From: an uncultured Lachnospiraceae bacterium
Lineage (GTDB): Bacteria; Bacillota; Clostridia; Lachnospirales; Lachnospiraceae
NCBI GenBank assembly: GCA_947648875.1
Contig: CANSPM010000007.1
Span: forward strand, 1 to 64,000
DNA: 64,000 nucleotides
Direction: 5' to 3'
This document shows positions 1-9,929 of this stretch, one piece after another. The translations under genes and the position numbers were made by a program. Position 1 is the stretch's first letter. Each line of letters begins with the position of its first letter. The notes below the pieces were generated by a model that worked only from the letters and a program-made list of their open reading frames with translations, was not told the DNA's origin and did no database searches.

Positions 1-309
1 CCGCCAGTAATTGGTCAGCGCGTCCTTCCCCCCCAGCAGCATGGCCTTGATCTGCAAAGGCTGTTGGAAAATCCTGTAATACACAATCTGCACGAAAAAC
101 ACTACGTATTCCAGTATGACCATGATCCAGAATGCCCTGTGCCTGTTCCTCCGTGAGAAACTGCCGCTGATCAGCGCCTGGATGGCGGCAATCAGAGAAA
201 TAAGGCCCAGAGAAAAGACTGGATTGAAGCCCGTCAGGCCAAAGCAGCCCAGGTGGAACACAATTTCCATATAAACTAATATTCCCGCATAAATCAACCA
301 ACTCGACAT
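1..309 (-). CDS. N-terminus of an LTA-synthase-like membrane sulfatase (partial)
   Basis: Only the first 103 codons are inside the window; the gene runs off the left edge. The visible part has three hydrophobic segments typical of an N-terminal membrane domain, then a short amphipathic stretch (YYRIFQQPL, then LGGKDALTNYW). This layout resembles the start of lipoteichoic-acid-synthase-like phosphoglycerol transferases, whose catalytic sulfatase domain would follow outside the membrane. The start was chosen at an ATG preceded by a GAAGGATGAA ribosome-binding site. The catalytic half is not visible, so the family call rests on membrane topology and the short YYxIF / GG-rich segment only. It lies downstream of spoVAE on the same strand. 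Confidence 0.5.
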   Translation of the reverse strand, partial: MSSWLIYAGILVYMEIVFHLGCFGLTGFNPVFSLGLISLIAAIQALISGSFSRRNRHRAFWIMVILEYVVFFVQIVYYRIFQQPLQIKAMLLGGKDALTNYWR

Positions 310-400
310 AATATTTACTTCATCCTTCGTCCCTTTAACTTACATAATATGCTATCATTTCTTCACGCATACCACAGGATTCTTTTGTGATATGCCGTCT

Positions 401-757
401 TCAATCTTTTGATTTGGGATTGAAAACAAGGCTTGCCAGATAGCCGAAAACCAACGCCGCGCTTGTGCCTACCGCCCCCGCCTTGAAGCCCCCCGACCAC
501 AGACCCAGTAAGCCCTGTTCGTCCACAGCCTCCTTGACTCCCTTCATCAGCACATTGCCAAATCCCAGGAGCGGCACACTGGCACCGGCACCGGCAAACT
601 CCTGAAAGGGTTCATACCAGCCAAGCACACTGATACAGGCTCCCAGCACCACCAAAAGCACCATAATGCGTCCGGGCATCATCTTTGTCTTTTCCATCAA
701 AATCTGTACAAGGGCGCAGATCAGCCCGCCTATCCAAAAAGCATTGATATAATCCAT
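401..757 (-). CDS. spoVAE: Stage V sporulation protein AE (SpoVAE/AEb type)
   Basis: A 118-residue membrane protein of the SpoVA channel, which moves Ca-dipicolinic acid into the forespore and out again at germination. It has the family signature AGAGASVPLLGFG near residue 57, followed by KGV and AVDEQGLLG, and four hydrophobic segments. The ATG at 757 was chosen over an upstream in-frame start because AAGGAG lies a good distance before it and the protein then begins MDYINAFW, as in the family. In Bacillus subtilis this gene directly follows spoVAD. Here an 83-residue unknown protein lies between them, and both are far from spoVAA-AB-AC. Confidence 0.93.
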   Translation of the reverse strand: MDYINAFWIGGLICALVQILMEKTKMMPGRIMVLLVVLGACISVLGWYEPFQEFAGAGASVPLLGFGNVLMKGVKEAVDEQGLLGLWSGGFKAGAVGTSAALVFGYLASLVFNPKSKD

Positions 758-964
758 TCGCCTCACTCCTTCTGAATCTGCCATAAAATCGGCAGATTTC
801 CTCGAAGGTAGTATCTGCGATATTCCGTGAAACTATTCCGTCCCGTGACCGTACCTCTTTTTGCCGCTCCCTAATGCATCAGATAAAGAGCGCGTTACCG
901 CTCTGTGCCTGATTCCGGATAGCTACCTCTTCCTGAAACGGGATTCCCTCGGTTTCGAAATTCT

Positions 965-1216
965 TTATTCAGGCATAGCCACATCCGGCTCGTCAAACTC
1001 TGCCGTCACATAAAAGCCCCGGGCGTTCTCCTGTATGTCTATCACCCTGCCCTTTCGCGACTTCAATCTGTAGCGAAAGGGAATATTTCCCGACATGGCC
1101 AGAGCCGGATCAATGATGTAATAATAATTACTAGGCAGGAGCCCTTCTGTGACAGTCACGTCCTGTCCCACTTCCAAAAGCCCCTGCCTTTCCATCTTAA
1201 ATTCCATCCTGCGCAT
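965..1216 (-). CDS. Small hypothetical protein between spoVAD and spoVAE
   Basis: An 83-residue soluble protein with no signal peptide or membrane segment, which I do not recognise. The middle is rich in charged and beta-prone residues (RYRLKSRKGRVIDI, then RGFYVTAEF), suggesting a small beta-barrel or OB-like fold; that is inference. An AAAGGCGG site precedes the ATG at 1216, and a second ATG three codons later is also possible. It sits on the same strand between two SpoVA genes with gaps of about 105 and 207 bases, so co-expression in the forespore is possible but not shown. Confidence 0.6.
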   Translation of the reverse strand: MRRMEFKMERQGLLEVGQDVTVTEGLLPSNYYYIIDPALAMSGNIPFRYRLKSRKGRVIDIQENARGFYVTAEFDEPDVAMPE

Positions 1217-1321
1217 GCTTTTGCCGCCTTTCTCATGAATGAATTGTACTAGAAAAAACGGAGCAATGCAAGAGATAATCTAAATCTTAATGAATTTTTA
1301 TTTTTCGTGATATATAACAGC

Positions 1322-2356
1322 CTATAGCGCCTCCAACACCACGGCATGCGCAATTCCCGGTACGCTTTTTCCTTCGTTAAAGCTGGTCTTACTGAGCAGG
1401 GCGCCCGTGGGCATAAACAGCACTTTCTTCCAGTGATGTTCCTCCAGCTGCTTTAATATATAGGCGGAAAGCGTCACTGCACTACAGCCGCAGCCGCTGC
1501 CCCCGGCATGCGTGTCCTGTGACTGGGCGTCAAAAATCTCAATCCCGCAGTCCATATGCTGTCTGGCAATATCATAGCCCTTATCCCGCAAAAGCTCCAA
1601 AAGCACTTTCTGTCCGACACTACCCAGATCTCCTGTGATAATCCGGTCATATTCTTCCGGCATCACGTTAAAATCCAAAAAATGCTGCGCCAGTGTGTCC
1701 GCCGCCGCCGGAGCCATACAGGCCCCCATATTCATGGAGTCCTTCAAGCCAAAGTCCACGATTCTGCCTACCGTCATGCCCGTGATAACCGCTCTGGGAG
1801 GCCGTCCCTGGGGGTCGTTCTCCTGTTCCCCGCCCAGAATGAAGGCCCCGCTCCCCGTCACTGTCCAGCTGGCCGACAGAGGTCTCTGATTCCCGTACTC
1901 CAACGGGAAGCGAAACTCCTTCTCCGCGCTGGCAAAATGGCTGGAAGTCACGCAGGCCACATAGTCCGCGTACCCCGCTGAAACTGCCATGGCTCCCAAT
2001 GTCAGAGACTCCCCACAGGTAGAACAGGCCCCATAGACCCCAAGCAACGGAATCTGGTAAGACGCGATGCCAAAGGAAGTAGCGATGGATTGGCCCAGCA
2101 GATCTCCTGCAAAAAGATAGCGGATATCCTCCTTCATTTTGCCCGCCTTTCCCAGGGCCATGTAGACCGCGTCCTTTTGCAGATTGCTTTCTGCCTCCTC
2201 CCAAGTGTCGCAGCCGAAAAGGTCGTCCTCCCCCACCATATCAAAGAGATTCCCCAGCGGCCCCTCCCCTTCTTTTTTTCCCACAATACTGGCACTGTTT
2301 AAAATATATACTCTTTTTTCCAGCTGAATGCTGGATTTTCCCGTCATTTGACTCAT
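1322..2356 (-). CDS. spoVAD: Stage V sporulation protein AD
   Basis: A 344-residue SpoVAD, the soluble SpoVA subunit that binds dipicolinic acid and sits on the outer face of the spore inner membrane. It has a thiolase-like fold. Visible family stretches include GVYGACSTCGESL, SASWTVTGSGAF, the GDLGSVGQK segment and HAGGSGCGCSA near the C-terminus. The ATG at 2356 is preceded by GGAAAGGGG; an upstream start would add 11 unconserved residues. In Bacillus it is the fourth gene of the spoVA operon, but here spoVAC ends 13.5 kb upstream, so it needs its own promoter. A candidate forespore -10 element lies about 83 bases upstream. Confidence 0.95.
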   Translation of the reverse strand: MSQMTGKSSIQLEKRVYILNSASIVGKKEGEGPLGNLFDMVGEDDLFGCDTWEEAESNLQKDAVYMALGKAGKMKEDIRYLFAGDLLGQSIATSFGIASYQIPLLGVYGACSTCGESLTLGAMAVSAGYADYVACVTSSHFASAEKEFRFPLEYGNQRPLSASWTVTGSGAFILGGEQENDPQGRPPRAVITGMTVGRIVDFGLKDSMNMGACMAPAAADTLAQHFLDFNVMPEEYDRIITGDLGSVGQKVLLELLRDKGYDIARQHMDCGIEIFDAQSQDTHAGGSGCGCSAVTLSAYILKQLEEHHWKKVLFMPTGALLSKTSFNEGKSVPGIAHAVVLEAL

Positions 2357-2438
2357 ATTTTCCCCTTTCCGCTTAGTTCCTTCAGCCACCGCGAAACACT
2401 CTGCAAGTCCCGCTCCGACCTGTAATCCTTTTGCGGAG

Positions 2439-2475
2439 TAGTATGTCCTTTTTGGGAGAAAAAATGTATCAAAAT
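2439..2475 (-). promoter_or_regulatory. Candidate forespore (SigG/SigF-type) promoter for spoVAD
   Basis: On the minus strand, GGACATACTA contains CATACTA, an exact match to the SigG -10 consensus, about 83 bases before the spoVAD ATG. The -35 side is weak: TTGATAC is present but spacing to a GMATR-like element is off by about three bases. The rest of the 2357-2701 interval contains no convincing gene; a 78-codon open frame there has no family features. Confidence 0.35.
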
Positions 2476-2701
2476 AAAGAACTCCCTGCCCGTATCACCC
2501 TGTTTTCACACTGTAAAACAGCTTTTTTCATCCAATAGGTCAATCTTATCCCTTAGCGGATTTGCACGGGCCTGTATGCGACGTAAACAGCCCCGGAAAA
2601 TCCCCCCACACCGTGATCCTGTGTGTCGCAAAAATCCGCCGCATCGCTGTCCCCGTGTTTTCCGGGCCTGCTTTTGTATGCATCCCCTGTCTCTTTTATG
2701 C

Positions 2702-3580
2702 TTATCCTTCCATACCTGCCCAGTCCGGACCGTCCTCCACATTTCCTGTCACATGAATGGAATGTCCGTAAAACATGTCTCCGTCATAAAACCAGAACTC
2801 GAAATCTCCGCCCTCCCCGGCCTGAATGGACTCCAGTTCCATGCGTTCCATAAACTGCTCCCGGCTTACCAGCTGCCCGTCTTCCCCGGAAAATTCCGTT
2901 TCCTCCTCCTCCGCCGTGCTTTCCGCCCATTCATTGGCAAGTTCCAGCAGCTGATCCGCCGCGTATTCCCGAATCCGCCGGTCCCAGCCCTTCTGCTCTT
3001 CCATCAATGTCCGTGCCGTCTCTATGGCGCTTTCCATCACCTCTTCTTCGTCCTGATCAAAGGTGAGATTGATCTCGGTTCCCAACCAGTCCTTCTTAGT
3101 CTCAAACCATCCCACCGTGCGCTCCAGCACAAATCTGCCAAGTCCTTCCACATCCATAATGACATCCCGCAGCTGCTCTTGCAAAATCATTTGCAGCTCC
3201 GGGTCATCTCCCTCCTGCGCAGGACCCGTCATATACAGATATTTTCCGTTTTTAGCAGGGCGAACGCGGCACCGGATCAGGGAATCACTTTTTACAGTGT
3301 CACGCAGATGCTTCAAAAGTCTGTCGTCTGCCAGCGTTGAAAGCGATCTGTTTTCCCGATGCATTTCGCCGCCCTCTTCTTTCCAGGCCGTCAGTTCAAC
3401 GGATGCCCACCACAGCTTCTCTTTCCCCCCTCTGCCTGCCGTAAATCCGTTGGCGCCCACCGCCGCCTGGATCTCCAACTCCTGAGGCAATATGTCTTCC
3501 ATCTTCTTTCGAAAGTCCCCTGTCTGTACAATAGATTGCCACATCTTTGCCGCTTCACCTTTTTTCGATAACTCTTCCAT
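2702..3580 (-). CDS. DUF2262 domain protein
   Basis: A 292-residue soluble protein. The C-terminal 150 residues match the DUF2262 pattern as I know it: GRFVLERTVGWFE, a following DWLGTEINL, the ETARTLMEEQKGWD helix, then FEFWFYDGDMFYGHS and GNVEDGPDWAG at the very end. The N-terminal half (about 1-130) is not recognised. Function is unknown for the family; many members sit in Firmicutes genomes as single cytoplasmic proteins. An AAAGGAGG ribosome-binding site precedes the ATG. The gene stands alone between the SH3 membrane protein and spoVAD, with a terminator just upstream at 3617-3649. Confidence 0.8.
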   Translation of the reverse strand: MEELSKKGEAAKMWQSIVQTGDFRKKMEDILPQELEIQAAVGANGFTAGRGGKEKLWWASVELTAWKEEGGEMHRENRSLSTLADDRLLKHLRDTVKSDSLIRCRVRPAKNGKYLYMTGPAQEGDDPELQMILQEQLRDVIMDVEGLGRFVLERTVGWFETKKDWLGTEINLTFDQDEEEVMESAIETARTLMEEQKGWDRRIREYAADQLLELANEWAESTAEEEETEFSGEDGQLVSREQFMERMELESIQAGEGGDFEFWFYDGDMFYGHSIHVTGNVEDGPDWAGMEG

Positions 3581-3616
3581 AGTTCCTCCTTTGCGCTCCC
3601 CACAATTCTGTTGTCA

Positions 3617-3649
3617 TAAAAAAGACCGGCACCCTGTCAGATACCGGCC
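3617..3649 (-). terminator. Rho-independent terminator after the SH3 membrane protein gene
   Basis: Reading the minus strand, a GGCCGGTA / TGCCGGTC stem (with G-U pairs) is followed by a run of six T. It lies 17 bases past the stop of the SH3-domain gene and separates the rsmF-trpS-SH3 unit from the DUF2262 gene. Confidence 0.75.
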
Positions 3650-3665
3650 CCTATTTTATATATGC

Positions 3666-4193
3666 TTACTGCGCCGCGTCCACCGCAGTCAGATACTGAC
3701 TCACCGCATATACCACCTGTCCGTTATACTCCAGCTGCGACCAGCCTGTGGCGGCGTTGATACCGATTCTATGCGCATTCTGTCCGTTGCTGAGTTGGGT
3801 GATGACCGTCAGCTGGCCCTGATCCGTGCTGGGCTCGCTGCGCAGATTTGTAACCTCCTTGGCAGTGACATACTCATCCACCGTCTCAAATTCCATGCCC
3901 AGCGGGTTTTCCTGTCCGGTAACCTCCGACGAATCCGAGGGGACCTCCGATGATCCCGCGCCGGTCTCCGGTGTACTGGACTGCACGCCCCAGTCCGCAA
4001 TGGAGTCCATGGAATTTTCAGTGTTTGTCCCCGGCAGCGCGGCCGGGCGATTGGCATGGGTGATTTTCCACACCGCAAAGCAGAATATCACTACCACCGC
4101 CACCAACACCACCATGGTCACCAAAGTCTGCATGGGATTTAAATTTTCATCTTCCAGAGTCGATGCTCTCTCTTCTTCATAATTCCGTCTCAT
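3666..4193 (-). CDS. Membrane-anchored bacterial SH3 domain protein
   Basis: A 175-residue protein with a cytoplasmic N-terminus, one membrane helix at about residues 21-43, a Ser/Pro/Glu-rich linker (about 50-100) and a C-terminal SH3-like domain (about 105-170). The SH3b signature is [12 protein letters not shown], followed by [10 protein letters not shown] and VYAVSQYL. Bacterial SH3 domains usually bind peptidoglycan or peptides at the cell surface, so an envelope role is likely; the ligand is unknown. The start overlaps the end of trpS by 17 bases, which suggests translational coupling. A terminator follows directly. Confidence 0.85.
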   Translation of the reverse strand: MRRNYEEERASTLEDENLNPMQTLVTMVVLVAVVVIFCFAVWKITHANRPAALPGTNTENSMDSIADWGVQSSTPETGAGSSEVPSDSSEVTGQENPLGMEFETVDEYVTAKEVTNLRSEPSTDQGQLTVITQLSNGQNAHRIGINAATGWSQLEYNGQVVYAVSQYLTAVDAAQ

Positions 4194-5268
4194 ATTTTTT
4201 GACCTGTGCCTCTATCAAATCCATATCTTCAAAATAATTGATGCGCATGGCGCTCTTGACCTCGGATAAAGTCTGCGCCGCCACCTCCCGGGCCGCCTCG
4301 CTGCCACGCTTTAAAATGTTGTAAATCTCCGGAATGTCCTTCTCATATTCCCTGCGCCGCTGCCGAATAGGCTCCAGTTCCTCCTGGATCACATTGTTCA
4401 GCAGTTTCTTTACCTTCATATCTCCCAGACCGCCCCTGGTATAGTGGTCCTTCAATTCCTGTAGGCAGGTATATTCCGGCAGATATCTCTCAAAGTGTTC
4501 GTCGCGGCAAAACGCGTCCAGATAGGTAAACACCGTGTTGCCCTCCAGGTGGCCGGGGTCGGAAACCAGCAGATGCAGGGGGTCCGTATACATGCTCATA
4601 ACCTGCTTTTTCACATCCTCCGGACTGTCCGCCAGATAGATACAGTTCCCCAGGGACTTGCTCATCTTCGCCTTGCCGTCCACGCCGGGAAGCCGCAGAC
4701 ATGCCGCGTTCCGGGGAATCAGCGCCTGCGGCTCCACCAGTACCGGCGCGTAGACGCTGTTAAACTTATGCACGATCTCCCGGGCCTGCTCAATCATGGG
4801 CAGCTGATCCTCCCCCACCGGAACCGTGGTAGCCTTAAAAGCGGTGATATCCGACGCCTGGCTGATAGGGTAGGTGAAAAAGCCCACCGGTATACTGGCT
4901 TCAAAATTCCGCATCTGAATCTCATTCTTAACCGTGGGATTGCGTTGCAGCCGGGACACCGTCACCAGATTCATATAGTAAAAACTCAGTTCCGTCAGCT
5001 CCGGGATCTGCGACTGGATAAACAGAGTGGATTTGGCAGGGTCCAGCCCGCAGGACAGATAATCCAGCGCCACCTCCACAATATTCTGACGCACCTTGTC
5101 CGGATTTTCAAAATTATCCGTCAACGCCTGGGCATCCGCAACCATAATAAATATTTTACTGTACTCTCCGCTGTTTTGCAGCTCTACTCTTCTTCTCAGG
5201 GAACCCACATAATGCCCCACATGCAGCCTGCCTGTAGGCCTGTCCCCCGTCAAAATAATCTTGTCCAT
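4177..5268 (-). CDS. trpS: Tryptophan--tRNA ligase
   Basis: A 363-residue class I aminoacyl-tRNA synthetase that charges tRNA-Trp. The HIGH-type motif appears as [10 protein letters not shown] (residues 13-22), the KMSKS loop as [10 protein letters not shown] near residue 203, and PVGEDQ lies between them. Length is slightly above the 330-residue norm. It follows the RsmF-like gene after a gap of about 110 bases; this gap is too short for a T-box leader and I see none, so it is probably cotranscribed from the rsmF promoter. The SH3-domain gene overlaps its 3' end. Confidence 0.96.
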   Translation of the reverse strand: MDKIILTGDRPTGRLHVGHYVGSLRRRVELQNSGEYSKIFIMVADAQALTDNFENPDKVRQNIVEVALDYLSCGLDPAKSTLFIQSQIPELTELSFYYMNLVTVSRLQRNPTVKNEIQMRNFEASIPVGFFTYPISQASDITAFKATTVPVGEDQLPMIEQAREIVHKFNSVYAPVLVEPQALIPRNAACLRLPGVDGKAKMSKSLGNCIYLADSPEDVKKQVMSMYTDPLHLLVSDPGHLEGNTVFTYLDAFCRDEHFERYLPEYTCLQELKDHYTRGGLGDMKVKKLLNNVIQEELEPIRQRRREYEKDIPEIYNILKRGSEAAREVAAQTLSEVKSAMRINYFEDMDLIEAQVKKYETEL

Positions 5269-5378
5269 TTCCTGATTAACCTTCCTGATTTAAGCATAAA
5301 ATATGCCTCTGTTTTACTTTTATCTATAATACCATCTTTTTATCCATATGAGAAGAGAAATTTTTACATTTTCACGGA

Positions 5379-7025
5379 TCACATCTTTCTAAGCCCCTTG
5401 GGATAATGATTTTTCATAATTCCCCCGGCCAATTTCCCCCAGCCCAGGCTGTAACCGTCCACGGTAATCAGATACCAGCCCTTTTCCCCTGCCGCCGGAA
5501 ATGTCTGTCCCTTTAAGTACGCTTCCGCCGAAGCTGCCGAAATCTCCCGCGCTTTTGGGCCGTCCACCGGGAAGCAGCGCCTGGACTCCCTGGGAGAGAG
5601 GGCCAGAGCCAGCGCATGGGAGGGTTCGAATCGGTTCTTCTTTACGGTGCCCAAATGCAGACCGGGACGCAGTACATGCAACCCTCTGAGAGACGGCATT
5701 TCCGCCGGAGCCAGATACAGCTGCTCTCCGAAACGCAGATAAATCCCCCAAAGCCGCACTCGCAGCGTATCCGACGCAAAGTCCAGATATTCCCGGCATT
5801 CCCTCTCCGAAATTCCCCGCTCCGTCCCGTACGGGCTCCGCGCTTCTCCCCGGGTGTGAACCCCATCCTTTTGCAGCACGGCCAGAAAATGTCCCTCCCC
5901 GCGCAGCCTGTGGGGCCAGAGCCGGAGCGTCTTTTCGGTTCCCGGAATCCCTGGCATAGTCCCCTCCTTCGCGCCGGATGCGGTCATGGGCTTTATCTGT
6001 GACTGCACTTCCGGCTTTGCCGCATCCTCTATCCAGTCCGGCCTGCCCGGGGCAAACCCCCAGGCAGCCAGACGCTCCCGCGTCGCCGGCTCTCCAGTCC
6101 CTTTGCCGCTTTCCTCCAGGCATCCGGCAGGGTCCAAAATCTCCATCTCCGGATGCCGCCGGATTAAGCGGCTTATGCTCCCCTCGTTCTCCTGCGCCGC
6201 AAAGGTACAGGTGGAGTACACCAGCCTCCCGCCGGGTCGCAACATGGCCACGGCATAATCCAGTATTTCGTCCTGTCTCGCGGCGCACTGCCCCACACTC
6301 TCCGGGCTCCACTCCTCCCCCGCGTTCTCGTTCTTTCGAAACATTCCCTCTCCGGAGCAGGGAGCGTCCACCAGAATACGGTCAAAATAACCGGGGAAAA
6401 CTTCCGCCAGCCGCTCCGGAGTCTCGTTTAAAACCAGACAGTTGCGGATGCCCAGTCGCTCCACATTCTCGGATAATATCCTGGCCCGCTGGGGATGGAT
6501 CTCGTTGCTCACCAGCAGCCCTTCTCCCCGCATCCTTCCGGCGATCTGAGTGGTCTTTCCCCCGGGAGCGGCACAGAGATCCAGCACCTTCTCCCCCGGC
6601 TTGGCTCCCAGAAAAGCCGCCGGAGCCATGGCGCTGGGTTCCTGAATATAGTAGACTCCCGCGTCATGGTAGGGATGTCTGCCAGGGCCTGTCAGGAGGC
6701 CTCCATTCCCTGTCGCCCGGCCAGACCGCGCGCATCCCTCCCCCCGGGCGACTTCCTCTACAGCCGTGCCCTCTCGGGTGAGCTCCCGGTCATTCCCATG
6801 GTCTTCCCGCATATAGTAGAAACCGTCCTCCTCCCAGGGCACCGGCTCCAGCCGCCAGGGACACAGCTCCAGAAAGCGTTCTCTTGCCTCCCACGGGCTG
6901 TCTCCGCCTTTAAGCGGATTGACCCGCAGCGCCCTGTGACGCTCTCCTTCCAGACTCTCCGCGAAAGTATCATACTCTGTTCCCAGCTGCGACTGCATTC
7001 TCTTTTGAAAGGCTTCCGGTAACAT
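5379..7025 (-). CDS. rsmF: RsmF-like rRNA (cytosine-C5) methyltransferase, NOL1/NOP2/Sun family
   Basis: A 548-residue SAM-dependent methyltransferase that makes m5C in rRNA. The SAM-binding loop is DLCAAPGGKT, the catalytic cysteines sit in VDAPCSGEG and YSTCTF, and the C-terminal region (about 400-548) matches the PUA-like tail of RsmF/YebU proteins (HVLRPGLHLG, then SHALALAL). A less conserved insert rich in Gly, Arg and Glu lies around residues 80-115. RsmF and YebU act on 16S rRNA; the exact target base cannot be read from the sequence. A strong SigA promoter lies about 170 bases upstream, and trpS follows. Confidence 0.9.
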   Translation of the reverse strand: MLPEAFQKRMQSQLGTEYDTFAESLEGERHRALRVNPLKGGDSPWEARERFLELCPWRLEPVPWEEDGFYYMREDHGNDRELTREGTAVEEVARGEGCARSGRATGNGGLLTGPGRHPYHDAGVYYIQEPSAMAPAAFLGAKPGEKVLDLCAAPGGKTTQIAGRMRGEGLLVSNEIHPQRARILSENVERLGIRNCLVLNETPERLAEVFPGYFDRILVDAPCSGEGMFRKNENAGEEWSPESVGQCAARQDEILDYAVAMLRPGGRLVYSTCTFAAQENEGSISRLIRRHPEMEILDPAGCLEESGKGTGEPATRERLAAWGFAPGRPDWIEDAAKPEVQSQIKPMTASGAKEGTMPGIPGTEKTLRLWPHRLRGEGHFLAVLQKDGVHTRGEARSPYGTERGISERECREYLDFASDTLRVRLWGIYLRFGEQLYLAPAEMPSLRGLHVLRPGLHLGTVKKNRFEPSHALALALSPRESRRCFPVDGPKAREISAASAEAYLKGQTFPAAGEKGWYLITVDGYSLGWGKLAGGIMKNHYPKGLRKM

Positions 7026-7196
7026 CCCCTACCTCCTTATTTCAATTCCGCCTCTACACAGCGATGCCCTTACCGATCATCTCCGTTTTGAAACTTTTGT
7101 AAACTTCCTGTGGAATCATCCTCCCTGTTTTGACCGGTTTGTGTGAGGAATCCGCCTAGTTCTGCCAATCTGACAAATGTCTTTTACAATAGCTGT

Positions 7197-7225
7197 ATCA
7201 TACCATTTTTTTCCTGCGGATTCAA
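7197..7225 (-). promoter_or_regulatory. SigA-type promoter for the rsmF-trpS-SH3 unit
   Basis: The minus strand reads TTGAAT, 17 bases, TATGAT. It lies in the gap between the P-type ATPase stop and the rsmF start and faces rsmF. Confidence 0.65.
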
Positions 7226-7250
7226 GAATCTTCCCAAATCTCCCTCTTTC

Positions 7251-9929
7251 CTAGTCTTCCCCCCTTCTCCCTCCCGCCAGAATCATAATCTCATGGGACA
7301 ACAGGGGAAAAGATGCCAGCAGTGCCAGGATGCCCCATTCCTCCCACCGCAAATGTGTAGTGCCAAAAGCGGCGATCAGAAAGGGGATTTCCGTCACGGC
7401 AAACTGTAACAGGAAACCCAGTATACAGGCCAGCACCATCAGCTTATTCTCCAGATGCTTCATCCTGAAAAAGGAACGCCCCATATCCCGCATTCCCACC
7501 GCATGAAACAGCTGACTCATGCCCAGCACCGTAAAGGCATAGGTCTGAGACCGGCGCAGAATGCCCTCCACCGCCATCATGCCGCCTATATTTTCCAGAG
7601 TAAAGGGCAGGTGCTGCGCCTTCATGGCCCGCAGGGGCGTGAGAAAAAAGGCCGCCAGGCTGATGGCCGCGATCAGCAGCCCGTAGAAGCAGGTACAGGC
7701 CAGCCCCCCTCGGGCAAACAGGCTTTCCCCTGGCTTTCTGGGGGGATGCCGCATCAGAGACCCGGCATCGTTGGGGTCCACCCCCAGCGCCAGCGCGGGC
7801 AGCGAGTCCGTGATCAGATTAATCCACAGAATATGGCTGGAGCGCAGGGGGGAGGCCAGACCGCAGACCACCGCCAGAAACATGGTGGCGATCTCCCCCA
7901 GATTGGAGGACAACAGGAAAATCACGGATTTGCGGATATTTTCATAGACTCCCCTGCCCTCCTCGATGGCTTTCTCAATGGTGGCGAAATTGTCGTCTGT
8001 CAGGATCATGTCCGCCGCCTGTTTCGCCACATCCGTACCCGATGCGCCCATGGCTATGCCGATATCCGCCTTTTTCAGGGAAGGCGCATCGTTGACTCCG
8101 TCTCCGGTCATGGCCACGATATGCCCCGCCTGCTGAAAGCCGGTTACGATCTGCACTTTCTGCTCCGGTGCCACTCTGGCAAACACTCGCACCCGGGCCA
8201 GCCGATCCGCCAGTTCCCCCTCCTCAATCCGGCTCAGTTCCTGGCCTGTCATGCACTGCTGTCTGCTCTGTACAATGCCCAGTTGACGACCGATGGCATA
8301 GGCCGTATCCACATGATCCCCGGTGATCATCACGGTCTCCACCCCCGCCTGTCGGAAGGTTGCCACCGCTCCCGCCGCTTCGGGACGGGCCGGGTCACGC
8401 ATGCCCACCATCCCCAGAAAAGTCAGTCCCTGCTCCGTTATGCCCGCTGACTGGCCTCCGGCCCCTGGCCCGGAATTTCCCGCCCGCATAGCTATGGCCA
8501 GGGTGCGCAAAGCCTCATCCGCCATATTCTCCATGGCCTTACGGATCTGCCGCGCGTGCCCTGGCTGCAAGGGCACACACTGCCCCCGCACCATGATATG
8601 GGTGCAGCGCCCCAGCACCACATCCGGCGCTCCCTTGGTAAAGGTGACGCCCGTGTTTCCTCTATAATGAAAAGTGGACATCATCTTGCGTTCGGAGTCA
8701 AAGGGCAGTTCCCGGCGACGGGGCATACGCTTTTCCAGTTTTAGTCTGTCCACACCGAAGCCACTGGCCAGCTGCAATAGAGCAAGTTCCGTGGGATCTC
8801 CGATTTTTTCTTCCAGCACGGCGTCATTGCACAGGCTCATGCCCGCCAGCAACTCTTCATACTCCGGTCCGCCCAATTCTGTCACCGGCACCATTTTCTG
8901 TCCGGCGTAACACTGTTCCACCGTCATGCGGTTCTGGGTCAGCGTTCCCGTTTTGTCCGAGCAGACAATACTCACAGCCCCCAAAGTCTCCACGGAGGGC
9001 AGCTTTCTCACAATGGTATGTACCCTCACCATGCGGGTTACGCTCAGGGCCAGACAGATGGTGACCACCGCAGGAAGCCCCTCCGGCACCGCCGCCACAG
9101 CCAGAGAGATGGCAGTCAGCAGCATATCAAAAAGATTGCGGCGCTGTAGCAGGGCAATGCCAAAAAGCGCGGCGCACAACAGCAGTGACAGGATGCTCAA
9201 TACTTTTCCCAGATCTCCCAAACGCTTCTGGAGCGGAGTCTGCTCCTCCTTCCCCTCATTGATCAGTGACGCGATCCTGCCGATCTCCGTATCCATACCG
9301 GTGGCCGTCACCATACCCAGCCCCCTGCCACCGGTGATCACAGTCGACATGTAAACCATGTTGCGGCGATCTCCCAGGGGCATCCCCTCCTGGCCGATAA
9401 AGGCGGCTGACTTGTCGGCAGGCAGGGATTCCCCGGTCAGAGCCGACTCCTCCGCTTTCAGATTCGTGCTTTCAATAAGCCGCAAATCCGCCGGAACCTG
9501 GCAGCCTGCCTCCAGATTTACCAGATCTCCCACCACCAGAGTATATGCCTCCACCTCCTGGAGAACCCCTTCCCGGATCACAAACGCCTTGGGACTGACC
9601 AGCTTTTTCAGAGAGTCCAGAGCCCGTTGGGCCTTTCCCTCCTGCATCATGCCCACCACGGCGTTGAGCAGCACCACCACCCCGATTATAACGGCGTCGC
9701 TGGTCTCCTCCAAAAATACAGAGATGGCCGCAGCCACCAGCAGCACATAGATCAAGGGATCATTCAGCTGCGAGAAAAAAGATTCTATCACTGTCTTTTT
9801 CCGCTTTTCCCGCAAAGCATTTTTACCGTGGATGCCATAGCGCCTGACAGCCTCCTGCCGGGTCAGTCCTCTCTCCCCGTCGCTTTGCAGTTCCCTGCAT
9901 GTCTCCTGTATGCTCCTCGCTTCAAACAT
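7251..9929 (-). CDS. Calcium-transporting P-type ATPase (P2A type)
   Basis: An 892-residue P-type ATPase. The phosphorylation site is CSDKTGTLTQN, the actuator loop TGES, the hinge MTGDGVNDAP, and the nucleotide-domain TGDHVDTA is present. Membrane helix M4 carries VPEGLPAVVT and M6 carries NLITDSLPALALG, the SERCA/PMR1-type Ca site residues, so Ca2+ (or Mn2+) export from the cytoplasm is the likely job. The start at 9929 was chosen because AAAGGGGACAGG lies just before it; an upstream in-frame ATG would add 18 unconserved residues. It is a single gene, divergent from the chemoreceptor gene. Confidence 0.93.
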   Translation of the reverse strand: MFEARSIQETCRELQSDGERGLTRQEAVRRYGIHGKNALREKRKKTVIESFFSQLNDPLIYVLLVAAAISVFLEETSDAVIIGVVVLLNAVVGMMQEGKAQRALDSLKKLVSPKAFVIREGVLQEVEAYTLVVGDLVNLEAGCQVPADLRLIESTNLKAEESALTGESLPADKSAAFIGQEGMPLGDRRNMVYMSTVITGGRGLGMVTATGMDTEIGRIASLINEGKEEQTPLQKRLGDLGKVLSILSLLLCAALFGIALLQRRNLFDMLLTAISLAVAAVPEGLPAVVTICLALSVTRMVRVHTIVRKLPSVETLGAVSIVCSDKTGTLTQNRMTVEQCYAGQKMVPVTELGGPEYEELLAGMSLCNDAVLEEKIGDPTELALLQLASGFGVDRLKLEKRMPRRRELPFDSERKMMSTFHYRGNTGVTFTKGAPDVVLGRCTHIMVRGQCVPLQPGHARQIRKAMENMADEALRTLAIAMRAGNSGPGAGGQSAGITEQGLTFLGMVGMRDPARPEAAGAVATFRQAGVETVMITGDHVDTAYAIGRQLGIVQSRQQCMTGQELSRIEEGELADRLARVRVFARVAPEQKVQIVTGFQQAGHIVAMTGDGVNDAPSLKKADIGIAMGASGTDVAKQAADMILTDDNFATIEKAIEEGRGVYENIRKSVIFLLSSNLGEIATMFLAVVCGLASPLRSSHILWINLITDSLPALALGVDPNDAGSLMRHPPRKPGESLFARGGLACTCFYGLLIAAISLAAFFLTPLRAMKAQHLPFTLENIGGMMAVEGILRRSQTYAFTVLGMSQLFHAVGMRDMGRSFFRMKHLENKLMVLACILGFLLQFAVTEIPFLIAAFGTTHLRWEEWGILALLASFPLLSHEIMILAGGRRGED

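Noticed and set aside
2506..2742. Minus-strand 78-codon frame between spoVAD and the DUF2262 gene
   Set aside because: Cys/Arg-rich, no ribosome-binding site, overlaps the DUF2262 stop; unlikely to be coding.
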